From: Lachnospiraceae bacterium
GTDB lineage: Bacteria; Bacillota; Clostridia; Lachnospirales; Lachnospiraceae
Assembly (NCBI GenBank): GCA_022845955.1
Contig: AP025576.1
Location: 1,116,001 to 1,180,000, forward strand
Length of the DNA stretch: 64,000 nucleotides
Reading direction: 5' to 3'
The translations under genes were made by a program, and so were the position numbers. The notes beneath the pieces are model-generated. The model saw nothing but the letters and a program-made list of their open reading frames with translations, searched no databases and was not told the DNA's origin. Positions 1 through 9,437 of this stretch are shown piece by piece; the first letter of the stretch is position 1, and every line of letters starts with the position of its first letter.

Positions 1-67
1 TCTGCCGTACGCCGGGGCCGTCGTGGACGGCAAATTCTTTGATGTCGAAGATCGTTCCTTTTTCCAT
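1..67 (-). CDS. Glycyl-radical enzyme activating protein, N-terminal fragment
   Basis: Partial gene running off the left edge. Reading the minus strand from the ATG at 65-67 gives a 22-residue start, MEKGTIFDIKEFAVHDGPGV then R-Q. The IFDIKEFAVHDGPG stretch is the conserved opening of glycyl-radical enzyme activases (the PFL-activase group of radical SAM proteins), which install a glycyl radical on a partner enzyme under strict anaerobiosis. The radical SAM CxxxCxxC motif lies outside the window, so the partner enzyme and its reaction cannot be named. A GGGAG ribosome site sits just upstream of the ATG, and a near-perfect minus-strand promoter flanked by operators lies at 210-238. Confidence rests on a short but very characteristic sequence. 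Confidence 0.8.
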   Translation of the reverse strand, partial: MEKGTIFDIKEFAVHDGPGVRQ

Positions 68-107
68 AGGATTTTTTCTCCCGTGAGGTGAAGTTATCGT
101 GTGAAAT

Positions 108-176
108 GCGGACAATAGAACGTTCCGTTCCAAACGAGTGCGTCCGTTTGGCTCATTTCCCGCGGAAAGGAAGTGA
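108..176 (+). repeat. Dispersed hairpin repeat, family B, copy 1
   Basis: This stretch matches 18654-18722: both carry GGA(T/C)A ATAGAAC, a GTTC segment, and the exact block CCGTTTGGCTCATT followed by GCGG. Each copy can fold into a hairpin closed by GGAC/GTCC here and by GGATA/TATCC in the other copy, so the pairing is kept although the bases changed. Function unknown; an intergenic palindromic repeat is the simplest reading. Confidence 0.6.
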
Positions 177-182
177 ATATAC

Positions 183-206
183 ATTAACGATAACATTATC
201 GTTAAT
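183..206. promoter_or_regulatory. LacI-type operator, perfect 11-bp inverted repeat
   Basis: ATTAACGATAA and its exact reverse complement are separated by two bases (CA). The site lies immediately downstream of the -10 box of the minus-strand promoter at 210-238, where a bound repressor would block transcription of the glycyl-radical activase gene. The core ATTAACG resembles the TTAACGTTAA sites at 235-244 and 1643-1652. The LacI protein encoded at 425-1444 is the obvious candidate binder; that assignment is inference. Confidence 0.6.
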
Positions 207-209
207 TGA

Positions 210-238
210 AGTATAGTATAAAAATATTTCTATGTCAA
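210..238 (-). promoter_or_regulatory. Sigma-A promoter for the glycyl-radical activase gene
   Basis: On the minus strand TTGACA (233-238) is followed after 17 bp by TATACT (210-215), close to full sigma-A consensus. Operators overlap it on both sides: TCAACGTTAA at 235-244 covers the -35 box and the long palindrome 183-206 lies at the start site. This arrangement is typical of tight repression. Confidence 0.75.
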
Positions 239-244
239 CGTTAA
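235..244. promoter_or_regulatory. TTAACGTTAA-like operator over the -35 box
   Basis: TCAACGTTAA differs by one base from the perfect palindrome TTAACGTTAA at 1643-1652. It overlaps the -35 element of the minus-strand promoter. The palindromic AACGTT core is typical of LacI-family sites; the binder is inferred to be the neighbouring LacI protein. Confidence 0.5.
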
Positions 245-298
245 TGTAACGACAAGTTGCACAAAAAATGCGGTTCAAAAATAGTAGGTATTACAGAA

Positions 299-326
299 TT
301 GACTTATTTTCATTCTGTGATAAACT
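299..326 (+). promoter_or_regulatory. Candidate promoter of the LacI gene
   Basis: TTGACT (299-304), 16-bp spacer, TAAACT (321-326), about 100 bp before the LacI start codon. It is a fair sigma-A match. A hairpin repeat (353-376) lies in the predicted leader. Confidence 0.45.
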
Positions 327-352
327 GAAACCAATCCGGAAAGCGGAGGATA

Positions 353-376
353 CCGGTTCAGGCATGTCTGAACCGG
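353..376. repeat. Short hairpin repeat, family A
   Basis: CCGGTTCAG and CTGAACCGG form a 9-bp stem around a 6-base loop. The segment GGTTCAGGCATGTCTGAAC recurs with two changes at 16809-16826, and related GTAACAGTTCAGA hairpins occur at 15138-15185 and 50083-50100. No T-run follows, so it is not a simple terminator. Confidence 0.5.
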
Positions 377-424
377 CACCACGGAGAAGCTGCGCACGGT
401 GCAGTACCTGACGAAGGAGAAGAG

Positions 425-1444
425 ATGGCAGCCAGAAAAAAAACAGGAAATGTGACATTAAAGGATATTGCCCAGGCTACGGGGTTCTCTGCGAATACCG
501 TATCCCGGGCGCTTGCGGATAAACCGGATATATCGGAGGAAACGAAGGCGGTTATACGGGAAGAGGCGTCCCGGATGGGATACATTGCCAACGCGCTCGC
601 CAGTTTCCTGCGGTCGGGGGTGAGCAGGAATATAGCGATTCTGGTGGGAGATATCTCCAATCCCCATTTCAGTGTGATGGTTAAGGAAATGCAGACGCTG
701 CTCCAGAGAAGGGGATATAATTCTATTATTTTTAATACGGAAGAAAAGGCGGCTATGGAAAGGCAGGCGATTACGACCTCACTGAGCCAGAACGTGGACG
801 GGATCATTCTCTGCCCGGCTCCGGGAGGGGAGGAGAACATCCGTTTCCTGCAGATGCATGGGAAGCCTTTTGTGATGATAGGAAGGCATTTTTCCGGAGA
901 GGATGCCAGTTATGTGGTGTGTGATGACGTACACGGCGGATATGCGGCCGCCGGGTATCTGCTGGACAGGGGCCACCGGGATATTCTGTTCCTGAACGGG
1001 CCGAAGGGGATTTCCAGTTCGGCAGAACGTCTGAAAGGTTACCGGATGGCGCTGGAAGAAAGAGGGATCCCCTTTCGCAGCGACCTGGTGGAAACGGTGC
1101 CGGTTGCGTCCAGGAGGGGGACGGAGAAAATGAAGGAAATCCTGTCCCGGCAGGAGAAGTATACGGCGGTGCTGGTATTTAATGATATTCTTGCCTGGCA
1201 GGTTATCTGTATTCTGGGGGAACTGGGAAGGAAAGTGCCGGAAACGTGCTCCGTTGTGGGTTTTGACAATATTAAGTATCCCTATCCGGTGCATTTGACA
1301 TCGGTGTCCTCTTCCAAAACCACCATGGCAAAAAGAAGCGTGGAAATCCTGATGAAGAAGCTGGAAGGGCAGAAGGGGGACGCGGAGGAATGTGTGGTTC
1401 TGGAAACCGCGGTTGTGGAAGGAGGAACGGTTGCGGGAGCGTAG
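425..1444 (+). CDS. LacI-family transcriptional regulator
   Basis: A 339-residue LacI/GalR regulator of normal length. Residues 9-56 form the helix-turn-helix and hinge (VTLKDIAQATGFSANTVSRA), followed by a periplasmic-binding-protein-like sensor domain (IAILVGDISNPHF, VVGFDNIKYPYP). It should bind DNA as a dimer and release it on binding a sugar. The ATG at 425 follows a GAAGGAGA ribosome site. Upstream on the opposite strand is a glycyl-radical activase gene with palindromic operators at its promoter, and downstream is a GH51 arabinofuranosidase with a TTAACGTTAA site in its leader. The inference is that this protein controls both directions in response to arabinose-containing glycan products. 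The effector is not known from sequence. Confidence 0.93.
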   Translation: MAARKKTGNVTLKDIAQATGFSANTVSRALADKPDISEETKAVIREEASRMGYIANALASFLRSGVSRNIAILVGDISNPHFSVMVKEMQTLLQRRGYNSIIFNTEEKAAMERQAITTSLSQNVDGIILCPAPGGEENIRFLQMHGKPFVMIGRHFSGEDASYVVCDDVHGGYAAAGYLLDRGHRDILFLNGPKGISSSAERLKGYRMALEERGIPFRSDLVETVPVASRRGTEKMKEILSRQEKYTAVLVFNDILAWQVICILGELGRKVPETCSVVGFDNIKYPYPVHLTSVSSSKTTMAKRSVEILMKKLEGQKGDAEECVVLETAVVEGGTVAGA

Positions 1445-3283
<1,839 letters not shown>

Positions 3284-3309
3284 GGATAGCGTTAAGGAGG
3301 AGGAGACAA

Positions 3310-4854
3310 ATGGAAACGGAGAGGAAAAAAGGATGCGCGGCGGACGGATTACCGGAAAATAGCGGGCCAAAGCTTAATATTTTGTGGATTGTACTGGATC
3401 ATGTAACCTTCCGGCATTATAAATTGATGAAGGGGGCCGTGCCGGTCCTGCCTGCCTATGAGCGGCTGGCACGGGAGGGCTGTGAATTTACAAACTGCCA
3501 TTCCGTCCATCCCTTATGCCTTCCGGCCCGGGCTGCCATGCTCACCGGGGTTTATGCCAACCATCACGGAAAACTAGATAACGGAGAATACCCGGACTGC
3601 GGGCTGCCGTTCTACACGGACTACCTGCAGAGCCTGGGATACCGTACCGCATATTTCGGAAAAAATCACAGCGGTTATGAAAATTTCAGAGAAAAGGGGC
3701 TGGAAGGCTTTTACCCGGAGGGCTACGGGAATCCATACCATATGGAGGAATACCGGGATTATCTGGCAAAAAACGGTTACGGGCATCCCATATATCGGCA
3801 GGAATGGGGGATGTCCACCATATTTAAACAGGAAAACGGCAGGGTGATTTCCGAGAAAATCTATGAAAACGGGGATTATGATCTGACGGAATCGGATAAT
3901 TTTAATATGTACTGCGCCGGAATCCTGAAGGATACCGGGAAGGTGCATGAATCCGACTTTATTACCAATTCCGCTTTGGACTGGATGGAAGGCTGCTCAC
4001 GGAGCGGAGCGTCTTTTGCCGTGCGTGTGGATATGTGGGGGCCTCACCATGCGTATCAGGTTCCCTGGGAAATGAAGGATCTTCTGTGTGCTGAGGAGAT
4101 ACAGGAATATCCCACCTTTCAGGAACCGCCCACACAGAAGGCGCAGATGGTACAGGATTTTTGGGAACGGATCCATGACAGGAATCCGCTGCAGACCTGG
4201 GAAGAATGGCAGCCGCTGATGAAACGGGCCTATGAGCACTATTCTTATATTGATAAGGCGGTAGGGGAAATGCTTGATAAGCTGGAGGAAAAAGGGATGG
4301 CCGGAAATACGGTGGTCATATATACCGCCGATCATGGAGACGCCCTGGGAAGCCATGGCGGCCTGGTGGATAAGGCCGGGGATATGATGGAAGAAGTGAT
4401 GCATATCCCCCTGGTAATCCGGTGGCCGGGGGCACCGGCAGGAAACGTATGCGACAGACTGGTGAGCAATCTGGATCTGACGCCTACCGTGCTGGAGGCG
4501 GCGGGACTAAACGTCCCGGACTATATGGACGGGGCAGGCCTGTCCGGCCTGGTTCATAACGAAAATACCGGGTGGCGGGAGGATTTTATGGCCGAGCATT
4601 TCGGGCACTTCGGAATCCGGGCCGCCCAGCGCACGTTGTATTATAAGAATTACAAGTATATTGCCACGGAGAAGGATGTGCATGAAGTGTATGATCTGGA
4701 AGCGGATCCCTTTGAGCGGCAAAACCTGATTCATGATGCCCAATATCGGGAGGTGGTTTCCGAACTGCGCAGGAGGCTGCTTGCCAATATGGACAGGTTC
4801 GGGGACAATTCCGGGGATGTGGCGGATATCCGGGAGAGAGCGGCACAGGGATAG
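3310..4854 (+). CDS. Cys-type sulfatase (alkaline-phosphatase superfamily)
   Basis: A 514-residue type I sulfatase, predicted to hydrolyse a sulfate ester. The signature CLPARAAMLTG starts at C70, the residue converted to formylglycine; cysteine at this place is the type matured in anaerobes by the radical SAM enzyme anSME. Other sulfatase features are the N-terminal metal-binding ILWIVLDHVTF, ADHGDALGSHG near residues 338-348 and a VYDLEADPFERQNL segment near the C-terminus. No signal peptide is present, so it acts in the cytoplasm. Its position directly after a GH51 arabinofuranosidase implies a sulfated glycan or glycoside fragment, but the substrate cannot be read from sequence. No anSME gene lies in this window. 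Confidence 0.9.
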   Translation: METERKKGCAADGLPENSGPKLNILWIVLDHVTFRHYKLMKGAVPVLPAYERLAREGCEFTNCHSVHPLCLPARAAMLTGVYANHHGKLDNGEYPDCGLPFYTDYLQSLGYRTAYFGKNHSGYENFREKGLEGFYPEGYGNPYHMEEYRDYLAKNGYGHPIYRQEWGMSTIFKQENGRVISEKIYENGDYDLTESDNFNMYCAGILKDTGKVHESDFITNSALDWMEGCSRSGASFAVRVDMWGPHHAYQVPWEMKDLLCAEEIQEYPTFQEPPTQKAQMVQDFWERIHDRNPLQTWEEWQPLMKRAYEHYSYIDKAVGEMLDKLEEKGMAGNTVVIYTADHGDALGSHGGLVDKAGDMMEEVMHIPLVIRWPGAPAGNVCDRLVSNLDLTPTVLEAAGLNVPDYMDGAGLSGLVHNENTGWREDFMAEHFGHFGIRAAQRTLYYKNYKYIATEKDVHEVYDLEADPFERQNLIHDAQYREVVSELRRRLLANMDRFGDNSGDVADIRERAAQG

Positions 4855-4902
4855 GTGAGTCATATTGCCCGGTACGATACGGTAAAAAAGGAATACGGAA
4901 AC

Positions 4903-5865
4903 TTACAGGGGAATGATAACGTCATTTATTATTTTGACCGCAATTTCCCTGGCTTTTTGGCTGGATACATTCTGATTGTCCGTTTCTCCCAAATAGACAC
5001 AAAAGTAAATGGTACCGTCAGCAGTATCCGCAAAACCGGTGAACCACGAATCTATGACGATGCCATTGGCTTTCCCCATTCCGGTTTTACCGTAAATCCG
5101 ACATGCTGCTGTGCTTTGCTCCGGTAACAGCATCACTTCCTTCAGTTGATTCCGCGTTTTTTCTTTATATTGGGTATGGCTTCCAAAAATACGTTCCATT
5201 ACCTCTGTCTGTTCTTTCGCTGAGATTTTCAGGGAGGATTCAATCCAAAAACCGGTTAAGGCGGGATTCCCGTTATTTTGGTTCCGGCGCCCTTCCCAAT
5301 CGGAAATATCACAGTTCCCATAAAGCAGCTTATTTAATTCTGTCTGCATTCTGTCTTTTCCGATTTCATCTGCGACTTCCCTGAAATACCAGACACAAGA
5401 GGTGCAAAAGGCCTCGGAAAAGTCAATATCCTTGTTCCATGCATCAAACCAGAACCGTTCCCCGCTCCATGTACGCACGGAATCCTCAGGCTTAATGATA
5501 TCATATTCCAGAGAGATCAAAGACGAGATGATTTTAAAGGTAGAACATGGGGAACGCTGTGTTTCGGCCAGTTCCTGATTATATATCCGGTAATTCTTCT
5601 GAAGCGGATTATAAAGGACAGCAGTACCGTTGATTCCTTCAAAATAATCTGACCAATCCGTTTCCGTTATTGTGGGAGCAGACAGCGCGATGGCGGCTTT
5701 TGCGGAAAAGGTTTCCGAATGCTGCCGGATCCGGTCTGCTGCACCGAAAACAGTGCAGAACTCTTTTCCTGATTTTATGCGAATACCGGCGGAAACGTTT
5801 CGGACAGAAGAACAGCCGGTAAAAAGAAAAAGCATGCCAAGTATGATAAAATATCTGATTTTCAT
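4903..5865 (-). CDS. Class D beta-lactamase, lipoprotein
   Basis: A 320-residue serine beta-lactamase of class D. A lipoprotein signal ends in LFTGC with C18 as the lipidated cysteine. All class D motifs are present: S108-T109-F110-K111, S156-C157-V158, Y182-G183-N184 and K260-T261-G262. The organisation resembles membrane-anchored class D enzymes of clostridia rather than BlaR1 sensors, because there is no transmembrane protease part. It should hydrolyse beta-lactams at the outer face of the membrane. It has its own promoter (5900-5928) and runs convergent to the sulfatase gene. No BlaI/BlaR1 pair is next to it, so expression may be constitutive. Spectrum of activity cannot be predicted. Confidence 0.9.
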   Translation of the reverse strand: MKIRYFIILGMLFLFTGCSSVRNVSAGIRIKSGKEFCTVFGAADRIRQHSETFSAKAAIALSAPTITETDWSDYFEGINGTAVLYNPLQKNYRIYNQELAETQRSPCSTFKIISSLISLEYDIIKPEDSVRTWSGERFWFDAWNKDIDFSEAFCTSCVWYFREVADEIGKDRMQTELNKLLYGNCDISDWEGRRNQNNGNPALTGFWIESSLKISAKEQTEVMERIFGSHTQYKEKTRNQLKEVMLLPEQSTAACRIYGKTGMGKANGIVIDSWFTGFADTADGTIYFCVYLGETDNQNVSSQKAREIAVKIINDVIIPL

Positions 5866-5899
5866 AACCTTTGAAACCCCGCTTCTATTTCTTTTTTAT

Positions 5900-5928
5900 A
5901 CTATATCTTATTGCACCGAAAGAAACAA
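5900..5928 (-). promoter_or_regulatory. Promoter of the class D beta-lactamase
   Basis: On the minus strand TTGTTT (5923-5928), 17-bp spacer, TATAGT (5900-5905), about 35 bp before the start codon. It is divergent from the helicase promoter at 5947-5976, with only 18 bp between the two -35 boxes. Confidence 0.55.
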
Positions 5929-5946
5929 TACAGGGGAAGGTTTTCC

Positions 5947-5976
5947 TTGACAGAAATAAGCAGCGCGCCTTACAAT
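5947..5976 (+). promoter_or_regulatory. Promoter of the dbpA-methyltransferase transcript
   Basis: TTGACA (5947-5952), 18-bp spacer, TACAAT (5971-5976). The predicted start near 5983 leaves a leader of about 200 nt before dbpA, long for a housekeeping gene, and the leader contains a complete intrinsic terminator (6047-6078). Confidence 0.65.
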
Positions 5977-6046
5977 GAGAACAAAGTTACGCTGTATGGA
6001 AACCAATCCGGCAGCAGGAATAAGGAAACAGGCATAGAAAACGGAA

Positions 6047-6078
6047 GGGACTTTCCTGGCTTAAGGAAAGTCCCTTTT
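6047..6078 (+). terminator. Intrinsic terminator in the dbpA leader (possible attenuator)
   Basis: GGGACTTTCC pairs perfectly with GGAAAGTCCC across an 8-base loop and is followed by TTTT. It lies downstream of the promoter 5947-5976 and 100 nt upstream of dbpA. A second imperfect hairpin built from GGAAAACAGCC and GGCTGATT-side bases (about 6080-6122) follows. Placement between promoter and gene suggests attenuation rather than an end of transcription for an upstream gene, since none reads into it. Confidence 0.65.
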
Positions 6079-6180
6079 CTTGGAAAACAGCCGGCCGGCA
6101 GAAGCAATCAGCCGTTTTCCGGGCACGTATCCTGCTTCAGGGTGCAGCCGCCGTAATGGCATTGCCGCAGAAAGGATTTT

Positions 6181-7635
6181 ATGAGTAATCAGGAGAAAGA
6201 GCAATTCAGTGACTATCCCCTGTCGGACCGGATACTGGAAGCGCTTGAGGCTTTGGGCTATAACCGCCCCACAGACATACAGAAGGAGGTCCTGCCTGTC
6301 CTGCTTGCGGGAAAAAATGCGGTGGTAAAGGCACCTACGGGAAGCGGAAAAACAGCCGCATTTGCCATACCGGTATGCGAAAGTATGGAGTGGGAGGAAA
6401 ACCTGCCCCAGGCGCTGATCCTGGAACCCACCAGGGAGTTGACCGTACAGGTGAGGGATGAAATATTCCATATCGGAAGAAAAAAGAGACTGAAGGTTCC
6501 TGCAGTGTTCGGGGGAGTCCCTGTTGATAAGCAGATACAGACGCTCAGGCAGAAGTCCCACATTGTGGTGGGTACTCCGGGGCGGGTTATGGATCATGTG
6601 CGCCGGGACAGCCTGAAACTTGGAAATATTAAATGGCTTATTCTGGATGAAGCGGATTTGATGCTGGACATGGGCTTTGTTGATGAGGTGAAGGCGATCT
6701 GTGCCCTTATTCCTGCGGGGTGCCGGATTTCTTTGTTTTCCGCAACTCTTAAGCCGGAAATCCGGCAGTTGGTGGAGGAGTTCATTCAGGATATGGTACC
6801 CATTGCAGTGGAAGGTTCCGCAGAAAGTCCGGACAGTATTACGCAGAAGGCTTATCGTACTGACACGGAGGAAAAATATCAGACGTTCCTTAAGGTGCTC
6901 ATGGATGAGAATCCAGAGAGCTGTATTATTTTCTGCGGGACGAGGGAAATGGTGAATGTACTGTTCCGGAAGCTCAGGCGGGACCGTATTTTCTGCGGGA
7001 TGCTGCATGGGGATATGGAGCAGAAGGAACGGCTGAAGACCGTGGATGCCTTCCGGCGGGCATGCTTCCGGTATCTGATAGCTACGGATGTGGCGGCAAG
7101 GGGAATTGACTTTGATAACATTACCCATGTTTTTAATTATGATTTCCCTACTGGAAGAGAAACCTACGTACATCGGATCGGCAGAACGGGGAGAAACGGA
7201 AGAAGCGGGACGGCAGTTAGCCTGGTTTCACCGGAGGAAATGCGCATGGCAAAACAGACGCAGGAATATACCGGACGGGAACTGCCGTTTCTGCCCTGCC
7301 CTGTTGTCGGGGAAGAGAAGGAAAAAGCATTTTGGAAAAGCCAGCGCAGCAAAGCGGTCATAAAGCCGGCAAAAGGAGAGGCGCTGAATGCGGGTATCCT
7401 GTGTCTTTCCATTGGCGGCGGAAGGAAGTCAAAACTCCGCGCGTGCGACATTGTGGGTACCATCTGCGGAATCCCGGGCATGGCGGTTTCCGACATCGGC
7501 ATTATCGATATCAGAGAGAGCCTGACTTATGTGGAAATCCTGAATGGGAAAGGGGCCATGGTATTGGAATGCCTTCAAACCAGGCCGATAAAGGGGAAAA
7601 TAAGAAAGGTCAGGAAAACGAGAGGAATATCATGA
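6181..7635 (+). CDS. dbpA: DEAD-box ATP-dependent RNA helicase DbpA
   Basis: A 484-residue DEAD-box helicase. Motifs in order: Q-motif region (RPTDIQKEVLP), Walker A APTGSGKT, PTREL, TPGR, DEAD in LDEADLMLDMGF, SAT, RGIDF and HRIGRTGR. The C-terminal roughly 75 residues (SIGGGRKSKLRACDIVGTI onward) form the DbpA RNA-binding domain, which in the known family recognises a hairpin of 23S rRNA and targets the helicase to late large-subunit assembly. Length fits DbpA/YxiN. The next gene, an RNA methyltransferase, overlaps its stop codon by four bases, indicating translational coupling and a shared role in ribosome or RNA maturation. Upstream leader with terminator suggests regulated read-through. 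Confidence 0.93.
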   Translation: MSNQEKEQFSDYPLSDRILEALEALGYNRPTDIQKEVLPVLLAGKNAVVKAPTGSGKTAAFAIPVCESMEWEENLPQALILEPTRELTVQVRDEIFHIGRKKRLKVPAVFGGVPVDKQIQTLRQKSHIVVGTPGRVMDHVRRDSLKLGNIKWLILDEADLMLDMGFVDEVKAICALIPAGCRISLFSATLKPEIRQLVEEFIQDMVPIAVEGSAESPDSITQKAYRTDTEEKYQTFLKVLMDENPESCIIFCGTREMVNVLFRKLRRDRIFCGMLHGDMEQKERLKTVDAFRRACFRYLIATDVAARGIDFDNITHVFNYDFPTGRETYVHRIGRTGRNGRSGTAVSLVSPEEMRMAKQTQEYTGRELPFLPCPVVGEEKEKAFWKSQRSKAVIKPAKGEALNAGILCLSIGGGRKSKLRACDIVGTICGIPGMAVSDIGIIDIRESLTYVEILNGKGAMVLECLQTRPIKGKIRKVRKTRGIS

Positions 7636-9128
7636 TAAATGAAGAATGGAAGCAAATCCTGGAAAAGAAGGATGTCAGGCAGAATCTGAGCAGACTCAGG
7701 CAGGAAATAAAGGAGAAAGACATGCTGCGGAGGTTATCCGTGCTTATCCGTGAGGAAGACGGGATACTGCCCGGCCTGCTTTTTTCCGAAGATGCCAAGA
7801 CCAGAAAAAATACGGCCCTTCTGATGGGGGATTTGGGACGGCAGGAATTTCTTGCGCCTGTATTTGAGGCATACCTGAGAGAAGAGCAGCGCTTTGTGAA
7901 AAGCTCCTATCTGGCGGCGATAGGTCATTTTGACTATGAAGAATACCTGCAGGATATGAAGGCCTGCCTGGAAAACCTTCAAAAAACAGAGGTAACTGCC
8001 GATAACCAGAAGCATCTGGCGGAAGAAATGCGGGAATTATCCGGCCTGATTGTCCGGGCGGAAGGGATACGCATCCATCGTTTTACCGGCTGGAATGAAA
8101 CGTATGATATTATCCTGCTTACCAACCGGAATTTTGCGGAAATTACGCAGAATGAGCTTCTCAGCCTGGCTCCCGGAGCCATAACGAAGCCGTTTGGCGC
8201 AGGGGTAAAAGCCCGGGTGAAAAATCTCAATTGGGTAACTAAAATCAGAACCTACCATGAGCTTTTATTCCTTATAGAGGGAATGGAAACATCCCCTATG
8301 GATGTACAGAAGATGGCAGAACGTATTGTAAAATCGGATCTTCTGGACTGGCTTGGAAAAACACATGCCGGAGAAGCTCCTTATTATTTCCGTGTGGAAA
8401 TGAAAAGTAAAAAGCCCCTGGATGAAAAGAGCGCCTTTGTGAAAAAGCTGTCCGCCCAGGTGGAGCGGCTGTCGGATCGGAAATTAACAAATAATACGGC
8501 CAATTATGAACTGGAGCTGCGTATCATCGAGAACAAAGAAGGGCAGTGCAATCTCCTTGTCAAATTATTTACATGGAAGGACACCCGTTTTTCCTATCGC
8601 AGGGAAGTTATTCCCACCAGCATCCGTCCTGTGAATGCTGCGCTGACAGTTGCCCTGGCAGCGGAGTACCTGAAAGAAAACGCCCAGGTCCTGGATCCCT
8701 TCTGCGGTGTGGGAACGATGCTTATCGAACGGTACAAGGCGGTTAAGGCCGGATCCACATATGGTGTGGATATCCAGGAGGATGCGATAAGAAAAGCAAG
8801 AAGAAACACAGAGGCGGCCGGTCAGATCATACATTATATGAACCGTGATTTCTTCCGGTTTGCACATGAATACCTGTTTGATGAAGTGATTACGGACATG
8901 CCCTTTGTGATAGGAAGAATCACGGAGGAGGAAATAACAGATATTTATTCCCATTTTTTCCATGTGATTTCCGATTTTCTGACCCCGGATGCCCTGCTGG
9001 TCCTTTATTCCCATAATAAAGAGCTGGTGGAACGGTTCGCACCGCGTAACCGGTTTTATATATTCAAATGCTTTGAAATATCCAGAAAAGAAGGGACTTA
9101 TGTGTTCCTGCTCCGGCAGCGTAAGTAA
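7632..9128 (+). CDS. THUMP/UPF0020-type RNA methyltransferase
   Basis: Start chosen at ATG 7632, which overlaps the dbpA stop (ATGA) and gives 498 residues; the open frame extends 100 codons upstream but only inside dbpA. Residues about 40-130 look like HEAT-type helical repeats, the middle is a THUMP-like region, and the C-terminal third is a class I SAM methyltransferase with motif I DPFCGVGTMLIER (about residue 355) and motif IV TDMPF. A D-[LM]-P-F motif is characteristic of the Trm14/THUMPD3 branch of N2-guanosine RNA methyltransferases, rather than the NPPY of other enzymes. The inferred job is guanine-N2 methylation of rRNA or tRNA together with DbpA. The HEAT-like N-terminal part is unusual for the family. 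Confidence 0.8.
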   Translation: MINEEWKQILEKKDVRQNLSRLRQEIKEKDMLRRLSVLIREEDGILPGLLFSEDAKTRKNTALLMGDLGRQEFLAPVFEAYLREEQRFVKSSYLAAIGHFDYEEYLQDMKACLENLQKTEVTADNQKHLAEEMRELSGLIVRAEGIRIHRFTGWNETYDIILLTNRNFAEITQNELLSLAPGAITKPFGAGVKARVKNLNWVTKIRTYHELLFLIEGMETSPMDVQKMAERIVKSDLLDWLGKTHAGEAPYYFRVEMKSKKPLDEKSAFVKKLSAQVERLSDRKLTNNTANYELELRIIENKEGQCNLLVKLFTWKDTRFSYRREVIPTSIRPVNAALTVALAAEYLKENAQVLDPFCGVGTMLIERYKAVKAGSTYGVDIQEDAIRKARRNTEAAGQIIHYMNRDFFRFAHEYLFDEVITDMPFVIGRITEEEITDIYSHFFHVISDFLTPDALLVLYSHNKELVERFAPRNRFYIFKCFEISRKEGTYVFLLRQRK

Positions 9129-9167
9129 TATCCTCTGTTTACCTTGGTGTTTGTTTTGCCGGGAAAA

Positions 9168-9423
9168 GGGTGTAGATAAAAAAGTTCGGCATCCCCTGCC
9201 CCTGCTTTCCTGTGCGGCCTGCTGCCCTGCAAGGTTCCTTCCAGGAGAACGACTTTAGTCGTTTTCGCTCTCGCTCGGATACTCACGCAGCGGTACTAAG
9301 GCTGCAAAGAACGCAGCCTAAGGACCGGCGTGCTTATAACGCTCCTTACAGGAATCCTTGCAGGGCAGCAGGCCGCACAGGGAAGCAGGGGCAGGGGATA
9401 CCGAACTTTTTTATCTACACCCC
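9168..9423. mobile_element. MITE-like element with long terminal inverted repeats
   Basis: A 256-bp element bounded by GGGTGTAGATAAA and its reverse complement. The terminal arms match over about 75 bp with only a few mismatches, so the RNA would be one long hairpin. The centre holds two small hairpins (CGACTTTAGTCG near 9251 and GGCTGC/GCAGCC at 9300-9318) and no open frame. Directly flanking it are copies of GGGAAAA (9161-9167 and 9424-9430; 9 bp, CCGGGAAAA, if the ambiguous CC is counted), which look like a target-site duplication. Such TIRs with 7-9 bp duplications fit mobilisation by an IS256-type transposase encoded elsewhere; that family assignment is inference. Confidence 0.75.
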
Positions 9424-9437
9424 GGGAAAATTCTTTC

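Noticed and set aside
5975..6037. Leader peptide MRTKLRCMETNPAAGIRKQA upstream of the dbpA attenuator
   Set aside because: Its first ATG overlaps the -10 box and the second has no ribosome site, so translation attenuation is not supported.
5911..6156. 81-codon frame between the beta-lactamase and dbpA
   Set aside because: It spans the promoter and terminator of the dbpA leader and has no ribosome site or homology.
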